Positions 1 to 11,509 are shown, numbered from the stretch's first letter. The stretch: 64,000 nucleotides of DNA from Blastomussa wellsi (GCA_947652115.1 OX393562.1:14828328-14892327), one strand, 5' to 3'. The notes: a model not told the origin generated them from the sequence alone. Numbers and translations are program-made.

Positions 1-331
1 CGGTTTCGCAATACACGGAGCCCATCTAACCGTTTTCCAAATGCTTTCCAAAGCGTTTTGGATAAGCGCTGCCTTCCGTGCGTTCACCATGTTACTATTT
101 GAGAACCGGCCAATTTCACGCTAATATACGCAATCGTTTTCAAATCTATGCGGTTTCTCCATTTCAGCCGTTTACACGATAAATAAAACCGTGTCGTTTT
201 GAAAACGCTCCACTTTTGACAGCGTTTCCGAAACTACTCGGTTTCAATTCGGCGCCGGGTAAACGAGAGGCGTAAACGCATCGAAAGCGATGCGGTTACA
301 AATGAAACCGCGTTCGTGTAAACGCAGCCTA
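1..331. repeat. Partial inverted-repeat (MITE-like) element, cut by the window edge
   Basis: The stretch is rich in the words cggtttc, gaaaacg and gtaaacg in both orientations and ends with a sharp GTGTAAACGCAGCCT edge. It has no open frame of interest. The self-complementary words and abrupt right border suggest the right part of a short DNA transposon whose left end lies outside the window. Confidence 0.4.
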
Positions 332-586
332 AGTGGCGACAAGCGAGGGACTTCACGGTCGCATACATAAAAGTTTAGGTCTTGAAAATACTCTTTCTTT
401 TGGTATTTTTACAGAAATCAGTATTTTTATATCGATTTTGTACACAAAATGACGTACTTGTGATCGAGAGGAGTCCCGGGGGTGGGGAATTGTCTTTTTT
501 CTGTGTGCCCGGAGGTGGGGAATAGACCGCAAAATAAGAAAAAAATGGCAAATGGCCGGCGGTGTATCCAGGGGGGATGGTAACAA

Positions 587-614
587 TAATAATAATAATT
601 ATAATAATATTTTA
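587..614. repeat. AAT trinucleotide microsatellite
   Basis: A run of aataat units with one or two interruptions sits between the partial element at the left edge and the SINE at 715. Confidence 0.7.
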
Positions 615-714
615 TTGAGCTCATATAGAAGTATACATCGATTTTAACACTCTTGTTACGAATTGAACCTCGCATTATTGACGCGTAACCACACATTAAT
701 TTAGTAAGCGCACG

Positions 715-908
715 GGTAACACGATAAATTTTTAAAATTATCGTCGTTCAGCAGCCGTTTCCCGCTAGTGTAATGGTCATGCGACGCATTCATGATGCGG
801 GTGATCCGAGTTCGACTCCAGCTCGGTGCTTTCAACACTGGCTTTTTCTTTTTCACTTTTCAAAATCCTAAAAAAAATCTAAGTGTCCCGAGCCATTCCT
901 GTATTTAG
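715..908 (+). mobile_element. tRNA-derived SINE, copy 1
   Basis: A pol III A-box-like word (TAGTGTAATGGTCATGCG, near 765) and a B box (GAGTTCGACTCC, 808-819) mark a tRNA-derived promoter. It is preceded by a GTAACACGATAAA head and followed by a tail containing TCTAAGTGTCCCG and AGCCATTCCTG. The same head, middle and tail recur at 51588-51797, so this is a dispersed family rather than a tRNA gene. The tRNA-like part cannot form a convincing acceptor stem. Confidence 0.75.
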
Positions 909-1007
909 CCGCTCGTATTATGACGCGAAGCCGCCATTTTGAAATGACCATTTAGAGCGCTTTGATACCAGTCCTCTCCCGTGTGCTTGGCCAATAAATG
1001 TAGACAC

Positions 1008-1190
1008 TATTGATCATTTTCGCATAATGGCCCATAATACACCTTTTTTATCCCCCAAAATTTTGCATAACCTTTGTTTCCCAATTCTCCTGGGTATTAC
1101 AGTCGTCCCAAGAGAATCGAAAGACAATGCTTATGCAAAACCTTGGTGGGTAAACAAGGTGTATTATGGACCATGCAAAAATGGTCAATA
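1008..1190. mobile_element. Small inverted-repeat element (MITE-like)
   Basis: The left end (tattgatcattt, then aatggcccataatacacctt) is matched in reverse complement by the right end (aaggtgtattatggaccat, then aatggtcaata). The arms are about 38 bp with mismatches and the interior is about 100 bp. No transposase is present. Confidence 0.55.
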
Positions 1191-1405
1191 CGGACGCCAA
1201 TATCCTTTGACTAGTACTGCAGTTAATTCCTTGTCTTGATATTTTCAATAACATACAAAAAAAATTCCTACAAGTACTTACGCTGTAAAAAAAATTCACG
1301 CGATTAAAACTCTCCGAAAAAAAGTTGGAGCAAATCCGAAAATGCCCCCCCCCCCCCCCCCACCCCAACGCTTTTCTAATGATCCGTCCCTAATTTCCTA
1401 ATATA

Positions 1406-1593
1406 GGGCCTGATTACATGGACCGGGCTGGCCCGGTTAGCCGGGCTTGTTTCAGTTTACCGAAATCTCGGTTCGTCTGTTAAACGCAACAAAAATCAAC
1501 TTCGCGATTACACGACAACCGGGCCAGCCCGGTTAGCCGACAAAGAAACCCATCCCGGCAAACCGGGCCAGCCCGGCTCATGTAATCAGGCCC
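1406..1593. mobile_element. MITE with GGGCCTGATTACATG ends
   Basis: The inverted ends gggcctgattacatgg and catgtaatcaggccc flank an interior with several ccgggc/gcccgg words. ATA stands on both sides (1403-1405 and 1594-1596), consistent with a 3-bp target duplication, although a TA duplication cannot be excluded. Confidence 0.65.
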
Positions 1594-1599
1594 ATAGAC

Positions 1600-2590
1600 T
1601 GTCTACATTCTCTAGCGGGACATTGGATTGGTTGAATAAAGATGAAGCCGTTTAGCGCAAAAAGGTCGCTGGGAGCCGACAGGCTATGAGGATTATGACA
1701 TTAACTTTTGTAAAAAATCCTTTTTTCTTGATAACTCGCGCAGGCTTCAAGATTTATTTGAGTTTTTGGAAAATATTAGATTTTATAGCATTCTTCTTTT
1801 TCACCAAAAGTAGTCCTCAGAGCCTCTGAAGGTATTGTGTAACCTTAAGGCAGATAACAATTTAAATATCCCGCACTTATTTCAGTGAAAAGAGCAACCA
1901 ATCAAGTGATCGCGACCATTCGGTACGTGGTGGCAAATGTTTGAAAATTTGACTTGTAAATTATGCATGTGCTGAAACAGTTATCGCGCTATGTTCTTCG
2001 GTGGAAATTTATCCTGCACGTTCAAGATTTCAACTATCAGACCTTCACATTCGCTTATTGTTGCAAAAAAAAGACCAAGCTTCGGTTTGAGAGCGTTCTT
2101 ACGTCGGGAGCGGGAACGAAGCACAAATACTAGCAACTTCGCCTACTAACTATGGTTTGGAGCAAACGTTTCAACCACGTGCTTTGGAGTAAGGGAATGT
2201 ATCACAAGGCAAATGATTTTTGAGCCTTTTGAAGGTAAGAACTGTACCGATTATATAACAAAGTACTTTGAAGCGTTGATTTAGCTTTCCCTTCTCGAAA
2301 GGCGTTGTAAGACCGTAGTTAACGTTAGTCAACAATTAGCAATTGTCAAGTGTTCGTTGTTTCCTTTCAATTATGCCATACTTCAAACCAGACCTTCAGA
2401 CCAGCGGAGTATTTTTTCACCTTATTGATTTGACTGATATCAGTAATGGCAATATTAACAAAAAAAACTGTCGAAACGCGTAGGTCGACTTTAAATTAAG
2501 CCTAGCTGTTCCAGCAAAATGTGCTTGATCAGAGAAGCCTGCATGTTAATATTGTTTTAATCACTCGCTCAAACTATTTTATCTTTTCCA
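1600..2590. other. No gene seen
   Basis: I see no long open frame, RNA gene or clear repeat structure. It is ordinary AT-rich noncoding DNA upstream of the exon-like segment at 2592. Confidence 0.5.
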
Positions 2591-4119
2591 GGAATGAGAA
2601 ATGATGACTCGATCAGCGGCGTAATCCATGACACGATTATTTCAGGTAAGTCAGGTATATTAAGGGTTTGTTTTGTGGTACACACCAATAATTAGGCTTT
2701 TCAGTGGTTTATAACTGTTCTTTTTGTCCGTGCTACGGTACGTCGAACGAAGCTTTACATAACCCGCATTATGTTACATACCAGTATATACTTTACTACC
2801 AATACTTCCTTTCTTTTTCCCCTAGCCACACATTGGCTTCTGAAATAATGTTTTTGCTGTTTTTGGACAAAGATCTGCTGTGCTGACGTTGTTTTCTTAA
2901 TCTCTTTGTAGATTGGTATTGATGTAGCGCCTCCAGATTTAAAGAAAGACTGAATCGAAAATGACTTTCGGCTTAATTTACGACAACGGTGAGTTTAGAA
3001 ACTATGTTACCCATTTCATTAATCTTGCATTGCTGCATTCCCGGGGTTGCTCGGATGCCGATTGCCACTAATGAATTTTTATTGCGTTTATTCTCGATGT
3101 TTTGCGGAATTTGCAAATTGGTGATGGGCATCAAAACTGAAGGGAAAGAAAATATAATTTATTAAGCAGGAAAACTCACTGAAAAATTACAAAAATGAAA
3201 CAAACTCGCGCTAACCCTTTATCAGTTTTATCTTCATTTGAAAAACCTGGCCCATCTGTTCCTTATTAAAATATATACCCCAAATTAACTTGTAAAAGTA
3301 CGTTCAACTTTTAGCCCTCGGACGTGCACGTAATCTCATGCCCTCCACCGTGGTACAAGATGGGGTACCAAGGGGATTTGATGCCACCCCCACCCCTGAG
3401 GTTTTTGCTCTATTAAAGGGGTTAGTCACCATGAATGAATCCATCTGAATCCAAGCCTAAAAGCGGAGCTCCGTATTTTTGCTGGTTCTTAATAATTTCT
3501 CTGAAATAAATAAGAATAATCAAAAATGTAAACTCTAATTGAAAAATTTCCACTGAAAATGACCATAAAAAAATTTAAAAATGCTGCCAGAAGAAAAAAA
3601 TCAGACATGAACACGCGATCAATGGAAAAACAATGCCTGGCCAGCGATCAACTTCAAAAGAACACGTTACCTCGATGAGTTTGACAAGTCTGTCATTGAA
3701 ACTAAACGAATTTCGCTACTTTGCTGAGGAGTGCAGAAGAAAAAGTCGGATTTAAAGCCTTATATCATCAAGAGGTTGCAGTGGCAAAATTAATGTCGAA
3801 AATCATGGACACGGTTGACACGTCAAACTTTTTGTATACTGAGGAAGATTGAATAGCCACCGGCTGCAAGGACGCACTTCGGTTAGCGCAATTATGTTAC
3901 TCAAATACTAAAGATAGGTTAAGATTCGACGGCTTTAAATGCCCTTTGCCATTTCCACTTCTTTTTCACTTTACTTATTATGTTAAATCTATTGTATTCA
4001 TTTTGTCAAGTGGATAAAATAATAAGATTATAAAAAAAGAATAGCCACTGAACGTTTCGGAATCAGGGGAAAAATCAACGTTTCAAAATTGCGTAACAAA
4101 CCTCAATGGGGCTGGCATC

Positions 4120-4196
4120 CACCCTCCACCCTCCTTCTCCTCTCCATTCTTCTCCTCCTCCCCCTCCTTCCCCTCCCCTCCTCCCCTTCCCCCTGT
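4120..4196. repeat. Pyrimidine tract
   Basis: An almost pure C/T stretch (cctcc, ttctcc units) lies just left of transposon copy 1. It creates proline-rich and glutamate/glycine-rich open frames on the two strands that have no coding character. Confidence 0.7.
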
Positions 4197-4225
4197 ACGT
4201 CCGAGGGTTAATTGAAATCGCCTTA

Positions 4226-6577
4226 GGGACCGGTCATTATTTATCGCCTGGGGGGGTCGGAGTATTTTTGTTGTCACATCGGAGCATTTACCTGATCCCC
4301 CCGTAGAGTATCTAGTTTTTTAAAGATCCCCCCTTATTGGTAGTGGAAAGTTTCATGATCCCCCCCCCCCCCTCTGGCAACTGTTTTCTCTACAAGTTCC
4401 GTTTCTTTATAACGCCGCGTTAATTTTCTTCATCAGTTTGAAATTAAAAAACACACCTTTCGCATTATTTATTTTATTAGAAAGTATTTTTCCTTCACTT
4501 TGCGATAATTTAAATCGCGTCAATTTCTAGTAAGTCCGCTGGTTTATAGTCTGCATTTGACGCACGCACGAGGGAGCCCCCACATTTTTTTTTTCCACTC
4601 GCTTCGCTTGCGTCACGTTCTACATTTCCGTTTTAATTTAATTTTATTATTTGTAAGCATAGTTAAATATTTAACACTGTTATTTACCTCTGATCTGCAA
4701 ATTATAGGGTTGTCTTTCAGATGCCGGGAATAACCCTATCTAAATTATAGTGAACACAAATACCAGGATTTGCAGTCTTTAATAAATACAAAGAATTAAT
4801 GTCCGCGTCGTTTCGATGTTTCAATGTTAATGGACCAGTATCACGAAGAAATTGCCGCGTTTTCCTTCATGATGATTTTAGTGACATCGAAACGTCAGAC
4901 AACATTTACTAGCTTTTATATTTTTACGAAGACTGCAAAGCCATCATTTATTTACCTGGTCATTGTCGATATCTGATACAAGCCGCTCAGTTCTCGCCCT
5001 TCGCTCGCTTCGCTTTTCATTATGGCATCGTTTATGGGTACTTCCATCACTTAAATCCAAATGCTTTCCAAGCTGATCACCATTATCGTCCAGATTGCTA
5101 AGCTTTTCTGTCATATCTTCCATTCTTGCTCAATTACAATGTCTGAAGTCCAACTGTCGGGAAATCTTCTCAGCGCGCTTATTAAATAATGCTTTGTTGG
5201 TGTGACGTACTATTAACTAACATAGTTGTGACATATTAACTTTAACTTTATCTTTTACATATTAACATATAAAACCTACCTTTAGCCGAAACGTGGGCAC
5301 AGAACTCGTTTAATTGCGCTGATTTGCTTTCATTATTTTTTCAATGGATAAAGAAATTGACTATCTTTTAACAAAAGCTGACTTGAGCAATTACACAGAC
5401 AATTTTAAACAAATTGGTGTTGCAAAGGTCGAGCATTTCCTGGACGTTGATGACGAAACTCTTGAGCGAGACATTGGACTAACGAAGATACAAACTCGCC
5501 GTCTGAGGCGTTTCTTTGCTCAGATACAAGGCGAAGGCCGTTTGCAAGTGATGAGCTCAAATATTTCCAGGAAGCTCAAGAGCGAGTGAAGGCCTTACAC
5601 CAAGAGCTGCAGAAAGCCTCCAATGCGCTCACGACCACCCTCATGAGCTTGAAGAGAAAGTTCCCATCTCCCATGGGGAACAACGGCCTATCCCGAAGAA
5701 AAAAAGAAAACAAGAGAAAAGTGAAAAAAACAAGGAGAAAAGGTTACGTCAGCGAGCAGCAATTCTCCTAGAAAAACTTACCTCAAAAGAGGTAGCTAAA
5801 GAGGTTTTCGATTCACTCGAAAAGAATACTTACAAATGTGTCTCAAGTAGTAATGCAGGATTCACTGCGAGATTTGTCAAGCGTCTCCACCTGGATCCTC
5901 TGCTATGGCTTTTGGAAAGAGGCGTGTTTGAAACAGAGCTGGCACGCAATTTGAAAGTGGTAGTGGCCAGAATGAACGAAGAGAATAGCAGTAATGGTGC
6001 TGAAAGAGGGTCAAGTTCGGGCGAGGATTCCGATGAATCTGACGTGGAGACTGTGCAAGAGCCAGTGGAGAGGGCTGCCGAAGATTCTGACACGGAAGCG
6101 GAACAAGATACAGCCTCACCAAAATAAACACTTTTTTATTTGTTGTTTTCATTCGGCCGCGTATTAAAATAATGAACGTTTATGATTTTAGATTACGATT
6201 CTCTATGAAACAATTTTGAGCAATTGTAAGTATTCCATTCTCAAAATCTTGATTACCTTTCTAATTCCAATAGATCGTGCCTGATTAACAACGTGTATGT
6301 TAGACTACGATAGTGATACTTTTTTTACAAAATGGAGGGTCTGTAAAAGGGTTTGGGTTTTGTGTCTGGGCTAGAATAAAGTTTATATAATACAAAATAC
6401 AACTGAACGTGGTCTTGAATATATGGTTGGGGGTTTAGAGTCCTAGCGGCAAATCCTGATCCCCCCCATTATGCTTGTCAATTACGGCTGATCCCCCCTA
6501 AAGGTCTTCAAAAAACCATGTGATCCCCCCCTAAATACTCCGACCCCCCCCCCAGGCGATAAATAATGACCGGTCCC
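4226..6577 (+). mobile_element. Harbinger-like DNA transposon carrying a SAM-protein frame, copy 1
   Basis: The element starts GGGACCGGTCATTATTTATC and ends with its reverse complement. The inverted ends run about 45 bp including a G7-10 run. TTA flanks both sides (4223-4225 and 6578-6580). A 3-bp TWA target duplication and GG-starting ends are hallmarks of the PIF/Harbinger superfamily, but no DDE transposase or Myb/SANT frame is visible, so superfamily placement rests on ends only. The left 1.1 kb is noncoding; the right half carries the frame at 5344-6127. Three GATCCCCCC words lie inside each end, all on the plus strand. Copy 2 at 15266-17615 differs, as far as I can see by eye, only in the length of two C runs. 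Confidence 0.85.
5344..6127 (+). CDS. SAM-domain / coiled-coil / NLS protein of the transposon (broken frame), copy 1
   Basis: Three consecutive frames look like one protein. The first (5344-5589) starts MDKEIDYLLTKADL and its first 62 or so residues read as a SAM domain (LSNYTDNFKQIGV, then DDETLERDIGL). From 5550 the +3 frame gives a coiled coil (DELKYFQEAQERVKAL). From about 5640 to the stop at 6127 the +2 frame gives a PKKKRK nuclear signal, a helical stretch (LTSKEVAKEVFDSLE, LHLDPLLWLLERGVF) and an acidic Ser/Glu-rich tail. Both steps are -1 relative to the preceding frame. SAM domains and coiled coils mediate self-association, so a nuclear oligomerising protein is inferred. Its role in transposition is unknown. 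The breaks are shared by copy 2, so they predate the last round of movement. Short introns or frameshifting are alternatives to decay. Confidence 0.6.
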
Positions 6578-7660
6578 TTAAAGTTTCATTATTTGACACG
6601 GGCACATGATATATCAGCCGAAAACTGATCTTTCATCTTGTTGATCAACTTTATATTAAAAAGTACCTTAGCAAAAGGGTCTATCTTGTGCCGAGTATTG
6701 TAAATATATTTTTGTTTCCATCAATCAAGACATTTGATGCAAGATATTTGCCAGCCAAAATTAAAAATTGAATTTTATTTCTTGCTGGCGTTGATCGTAA
6801 AAAAACTTTGAACGATTGACTGAATAACATGAACATTTGTGGTGACCTTGAAAACGATCTTCAATAGCCGCCATGGTGGTTTCCTATTGTGACGCAAATT
6901 AGTCGCCCGGCCTCTGAAAGGTAAACAACTTTTGCATTAGAAGATTCCAACCAAATTTTGTTCTTATTTGTTAAAACATCAAGACAATACATCCCTAGGT
7001 TTATCATCTTCCGTACTCTCATTAACCTATAATGCACGGTAGTGGCCCTGTTTATGAAGGGGAGTGCCTCAAAACTCGGAATACTGCTTCGAATACATTA
7101 GAACTTAGGAACTATTTTGTGTTGCACACCTCTCTCTCCCCGCCCCCACCCAACAAATTAACAAATTTATCACATTCTCCTTGCCATTTATGCTAGTGCA
7201 ATCGAATGACGAACGGAGCTTTGCACTGGACAGTTGATAATAAAAGCAATATATTGAAAACATACACACATCAGATTACCATTTCTCAAAAGGGACAATA
7301 TCGTTTCAATATCGTATCAATATCGTTTTTGCCTTAGGGCGGCTAGCAACAGTATGAAGAGTTTGCTGCTAAGAATAATTCCGTGTTTAGGCATCTTTGA
7401 TATTCTGTACTGACGGTATTTTCTTCATCGCTTTGTAGACTGATGTTGCTATGGTGCCTCGTGATCGACAATTGGAAGTCTGGAATTTACAATAATGGTG
7501 AGTTTAGAATGTATGTACCGTTAATTTCATTCATTGCATATTACTGCACACAATAATCCAAGATTGAAAGGCGATCCAGTGATTTTAATTTCTCTTGAAT
7601 AAAAGTGTTCTCATTCTTGGTGTTTTGTGGAGTTTTCAAAACTGAAAGACATCCCGTTAA

Positions 7661-8196
7661 AGTGCCACTGCGATGCGAAAATGTTGTTCTTGTTGTTTCG
7701 ATTCTGATTTTATATTTGGCAAGAATGCACCATGCCAATTATTGCGCCTTAATTTTCAAAATAAGTCTGTTTTTTTAAACGACTATTTCTCCTTTAAACT
7801 GTCCGCCATTACCAGAGTCGACTTCAGTCGAGTTGCATTGAGAGAGCTGGATCGAGAGAGAAAATGACGTCATCGACTCGCTAGTTTATTTTTGCAATGT
7901 GTGAACCCAGCTGATACAGTATGCAGGACGAGCTTTTAGAAGCAAGTTGCTGTTTTGTATACCAAATATGCTGGTTCACGCAGTAAAAAATTAAACTGGC
8001 GAGTCGATGACGTCGTTTTCTCTCTCGATCCAGCTCTCTCAATACAACTCGACTGAAGCCAACTCCGGTTAATGGCGGACAGTTTAAACAAGAAATCGTC
8101 GTTCAAAAAATGGACTTATTTTGAAAATTGAGACGCAATAATTGGCATAGTGCATTCTTGCCAACAATAACAGCATTTTTTAATCACAGTAGCACT
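7661..8196. mobile_element. TTAA-flanked foldback element
   Basis: TTAA at 7657-7660 and 8197-8200 bounds an element that starts AGTGCCACTG and ends with a matching CAGTAGCACT. The inverted arms extend about 230 bp, including the words tttggcaagaatgcac, ctcgatccagctctctc and gacgtcatcgactcgc. There is no coding content. TTAA duplications are typical of piggyBac and Kolobok-type elements, but the AGTGC start does not match canonical piggyBac ends, so the superfamily is left open. A one-armed relative lies at 11510. Confidence 0.7.
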
Positions 8197-8199
8197 TTA

Positions 8200-10630
8200 A
8201 TAGATTTGGGGCAAGATATCGGTGGAAAACAAATGACTAAAATTAAATCTGAATTTGACTTCTTTTACTGGCGTTGATCTCATGCCAGATCAGTTTAACT
8301 TTGAATGTCCTAACTAATATTAGCGAATGTTGTCACTGACATCATGTGGCCTGAAGTCTCTTCTCTGGAATTGGGTGACCTTGAATGGCCTTCCAAAGGT
8401 AGCCAATGTTGTCATTATTATGCAAATTAGCCACGAGCCATGTAAGGTAAACAGCTTTTCATTGTGAGAATTCAGCCAACAAATTTTGTTGTTAGTATTC
8501 TGCTTTTGTCTCTTTATTCAAACTTAACACTCGGTGACCCGAACTTAAATTTTTTCCTCGCTTTTGCAGCGAAAGATAAGCAGCTTGCGTGTTTAAAAAT
8601 ATGCAGAATTCTACTACTAAGCAACCATTTTTATAGCAATTGTATATTCATGGTGCTGGTCCTCGAAATTTGATTTTGTCACAGATATTGAAGAATAAAT
8701 TTTCCAAGACGACTGCTTTTTAATGTTTACCCTTTGGAGAACCACATTGCTAATTTGTTTTATACTGCAGCAAAACCTATCATGAAAACGCCTATATGGC
8801 GAACAAAACTGGAGTTATTTTGCGATATGTAACTACAATAAAATTACAGTCGGCTTCTTTGTTTGGGTGGAAATGTTATTGAGTTCAGACTGTGTACATA
8901 TTTTACAATTTTGTCCAGTATGACAAGTATTTGTTGAATCCAACCCTGAAATTGTAATGTATTGACATAAAGGTTTCATGATTTTTTCAGAGCGACATCC
9001 TTGCTTCTGATCCTGTTGACATTATTTTGTGGAAGAAAGATGCCTGCTGTCATGAAGTGAATTCTAAATCCTGCTGGTTTCCGCTGATCAATGCATGTGT
9101 TTCGTTAGGTAAAAGACAGTAATTACCGTGATGAAGAGGAAATAGTCTTAATGAATCGCCAAATTCTCAGAACTTGTTTTAAGAGAAATGTATAGCAATC
9201 AGAAAGGAGTATTTAACTTCAAGTTTTGGACTAAAAGGCTTTAGTGATCAAACGCGGACCCATGTTTGTTTTACCGAATTTTATTCAGTTTATTCTGTTA
9301 TATTTTGAAAGTTTTGTTTGAAACTAGGGATTGGTTTTAAATCAAGCATAATTTTCAATGTTTGGTGACTATTCCAAAACTCAATTTTTAGACTAAAATT
9401 TGGTTTCCTGTTATAACATGCATGGGTACGCGTTTGAAATGAATTTAGCGGATCGAAAATTTTCAGCACTTTATTTTAAAGTCAAACCGGAGCAATAATT
9501 TACATGAATTCAAAGGAAAAAGTGATTAGCCAGTTAATAATTTTTCGCATGTGTTCAATTGCCTTTAGACTCGGCATCGATTAGTATTTTTCTTCAAATT
9601 GCGTATTTCGTAGTTTATTTTAACCAGAATTATTATTTTTTGTGATCTTTGCAAACATATTTTCACTTAGTTTTTCGACTTTGCAATTTGTCCTCATTAG
9701 ACTTAATATGTTGATTCCTCTATAATTTAAGCTTAGTGTTGTAAATAAGTTTGCAAATTAGTTAATAAATCAAAGCAATAAAATCTTTTAAAAGTGTTTG
9801 TTTTATTTCTCTTTCTTTTGTCTTTACTTGTACAAATAAAGAACAAATAAAGTAAAAAAAATATTGCGCTTTTAAAAGGGGCCTGGAAACTAGTCAAAAT
9901 GTAGGCTATCTCTAAGACCATATTTTGTCTATGTAGGGTTGCCGAAAAGAAAAAAAGTTCTGCAAATTTGAACAGGGTCTAGTCAGAAATCAAAGATATA
10001 CTTTGACTTTTGATAGGACAAATCCGTTGCACAGTGCAAGAATTTTCCCGCCAAAAGACTTAGTATATTTTTGAATCAAAACCAGACACCATTCAAAAGC
10101 GCAGGCCTTTTTTTCCAAGGACAATTTTCCCGCCAAAAGTCTTAGTTTTTTTTTTCAAATTTTCGGTCCCTTTTAAAAGCGCAATACTTTTTAACCGAGA
10201 AAATTTTCCCTCCAAAAGACGCAATTTTCCTTTCACTTTTTTCTTGGCTAACATGTAATGGTAAAGCAGTTATTGCGAACAATTTCCTGAAAAACGTCTT
10301 TTATTAAAATCTGTTTGGTGTCTTCTTCGAACCTGGAAGGGAAAAATCACAATTTTTTAAATTGTAAACACTACTCTTTCCGCAGCCACAGGTCGCTAAA
10401 ATTAAACAACAACAACAAAACCTTATTATAAATACTTGTTTTCATTAATTAGACTGTCCCGCAAGTAGCAAAAGCTAATATGGCGGGACAGAATAACAAC
10501 TGAGGGTTAGGATTTTATAAGTACTATACATAGATAAATTTAAAATTAATATTATTACATAATGAAAAAGTTATCCAGACGATAGATTTAGAAATTCGAG
10601 AGGAAAATCAGTTGAAACTTTAAATACACA
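8200..10630. other. No coding gene seen
   Basis: Apart from the exon-like segment at 8991-9108, this AT-rich stretch holds no supported gene. Between about 10020 and 10230 the word TTTTCCCGCCAAAAG recurs three to four times next to ttaaaagcgca words, a degenerate tandem pattern of roughly 60-80 bp. Near 10450-10495 a small inverted pair (gactgtcccgcaa, gcgggacag) marks another repeat border. Confidence 0.4.
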
Positions 10631-10636
10631 AATATT

Positions 10637-11240
10637 CTATTTAGCCAGTCGAACTTTTTGTATGATGGTAGGTGTTTCTATATAATCATTTTCTTTTACT
10701 AATATATGTAGGAGAAGTCGGCGAATTTCTCTTTGAATTCCTTCTTCGGTAGATTGCGTAGGTAGATTACCTAACATAGTGCTTTGTAGTAGAAATTCCC
10801 AGAGGAAGATGAGCGCGTATGTGCGAATGTTTCTGGAGGTTTTCTGAAATAATTTAAAGATATTTAGAGGAGCGTTATTGATATCGTGCATTAAGTTGGA
10901 AACATGCTCATAATATAGAAACGACAGAGGTAGAACATTCGCGTCGGTAAGAAAAGGAATAGCATGATCGCGTTCATCAGCAAAATATATCATATATCAT
11001 GAAGAATTAAAATTTTATTGAGATGCGTCTTCAGGGACTGGCCTCTAGAACTCAAGCAAGTCCGTAAGTTAAGTAAATATGGATTAACGACTGATAAATA
11101 TTTAAAAAGAATACATCTTGGTATGAAGTGGCGTAGTTTGGCAATCAGGCCAACAGTTTTACTAATTTTACTGGCGATAGTGTCGATATGGAATTTCCAG
11201 GAAAGATGTTTATCAATTAAAACGCAAAGATAAGCATTTC
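10637..11240 (-). mobile_element. Non-LTR retrotransposon fragment, reverse transcriptase C-terminal region
   Basis: Read on the minus strand with some frame breaks, the region gives the familiar LINE series: a VLIDKHLSWKFHID block, a SKTVGLIAKLRHF block, then YFADERDHAIPFL and ANVLPLSFLYYEHV. These are features of the thumb/C-terminal part of non-LTR reverse transcriptases. Polymerase catalytic motifs are absent, so it is a dead 3' fragment. Clade (CR1, RTE or similar) cannot be fixed by eye. Confidence 0.75.
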
Positions 11241-11509
11241 TTGCCAGCCGACAAGAAAAGAGAATAGAGCATTATAGAGATCACAGTTCCGATGAACATT
11301 CTTTTTGTACGCAAAGAAGTTTTTGAAGTTTTGAAGTGAAGCCGAAAAATCCTGCTTGGATTTGTTTGCTTATTTAAATATTAAGTACCACAAGAAATGC
11401 TCTTTAGAGACTGTTTAGAGTTGTCTACCTACTTCGTTACAATAAAACTGTTTCTAGGTACATTACTTTCCGAGTTACAATATGCATGGAACAAGGATGG
11501 CGATATTAA

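Larger units (their letters stand above)
2895..8500 (+). repeat. Old tandem duplication of an exon-intron unit, interrupted by transposons
   Basis: Sequence around 2900-3125 (acceptor, exon-like core, ggtgagtttagaa, then a tgttttg.ggaatt word) resembles 7425-7650. Sequence at 6720-6985 (caagatatttgcc, gctggcgttgatc, ggtgaccttgaa, ggtaaacaactttt) resembles 8215-8490. The two units run in the same order and orientation. The first was split by the 2.35 kb transposon and the second by the TTAA foldback element at 7661-8196. Divergence is substantial, so the duplication is old and both insertions are later. Confidence 0.5.
2592..9108 (+). ncRNA. Possible spliced noncoding transcript (exon-like segments)
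   Basis: Four plus-strand segments have good splice borders: 2592-2645 (ttttccag before, GTAAGT after), 2912-2988 (tctctttgtag before, GTGAGT after), 7439-7497 (ctttgtag before, GTGAGT after) and 8991-9108 (attttttcag before, GTAAAA after). The first contains an ATG and is open, but every phase-correct join to the later ones meets a stop within a few codons, so a coding gene is not supported. The segments at 2912 and 7439 resemble each other and belong to a tandem duplication. Transposon copy 1 would lie in an intron. A long noncoding RNA or a dead gene are both possible. Confidence 0.25.

Noticed and set aside
763..836. tRNA gene on the plus strand
   Set aside because: Boxes A and B are present but the acceptor arm does not pair, and the same unit with head and tail recurs at 51588; it is a SINE.
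4083..4306. Glu/Gly-rich and Pro-rich frames on the two strands
   Set aside because: Translation of a pyrimidine tract; no coding character.
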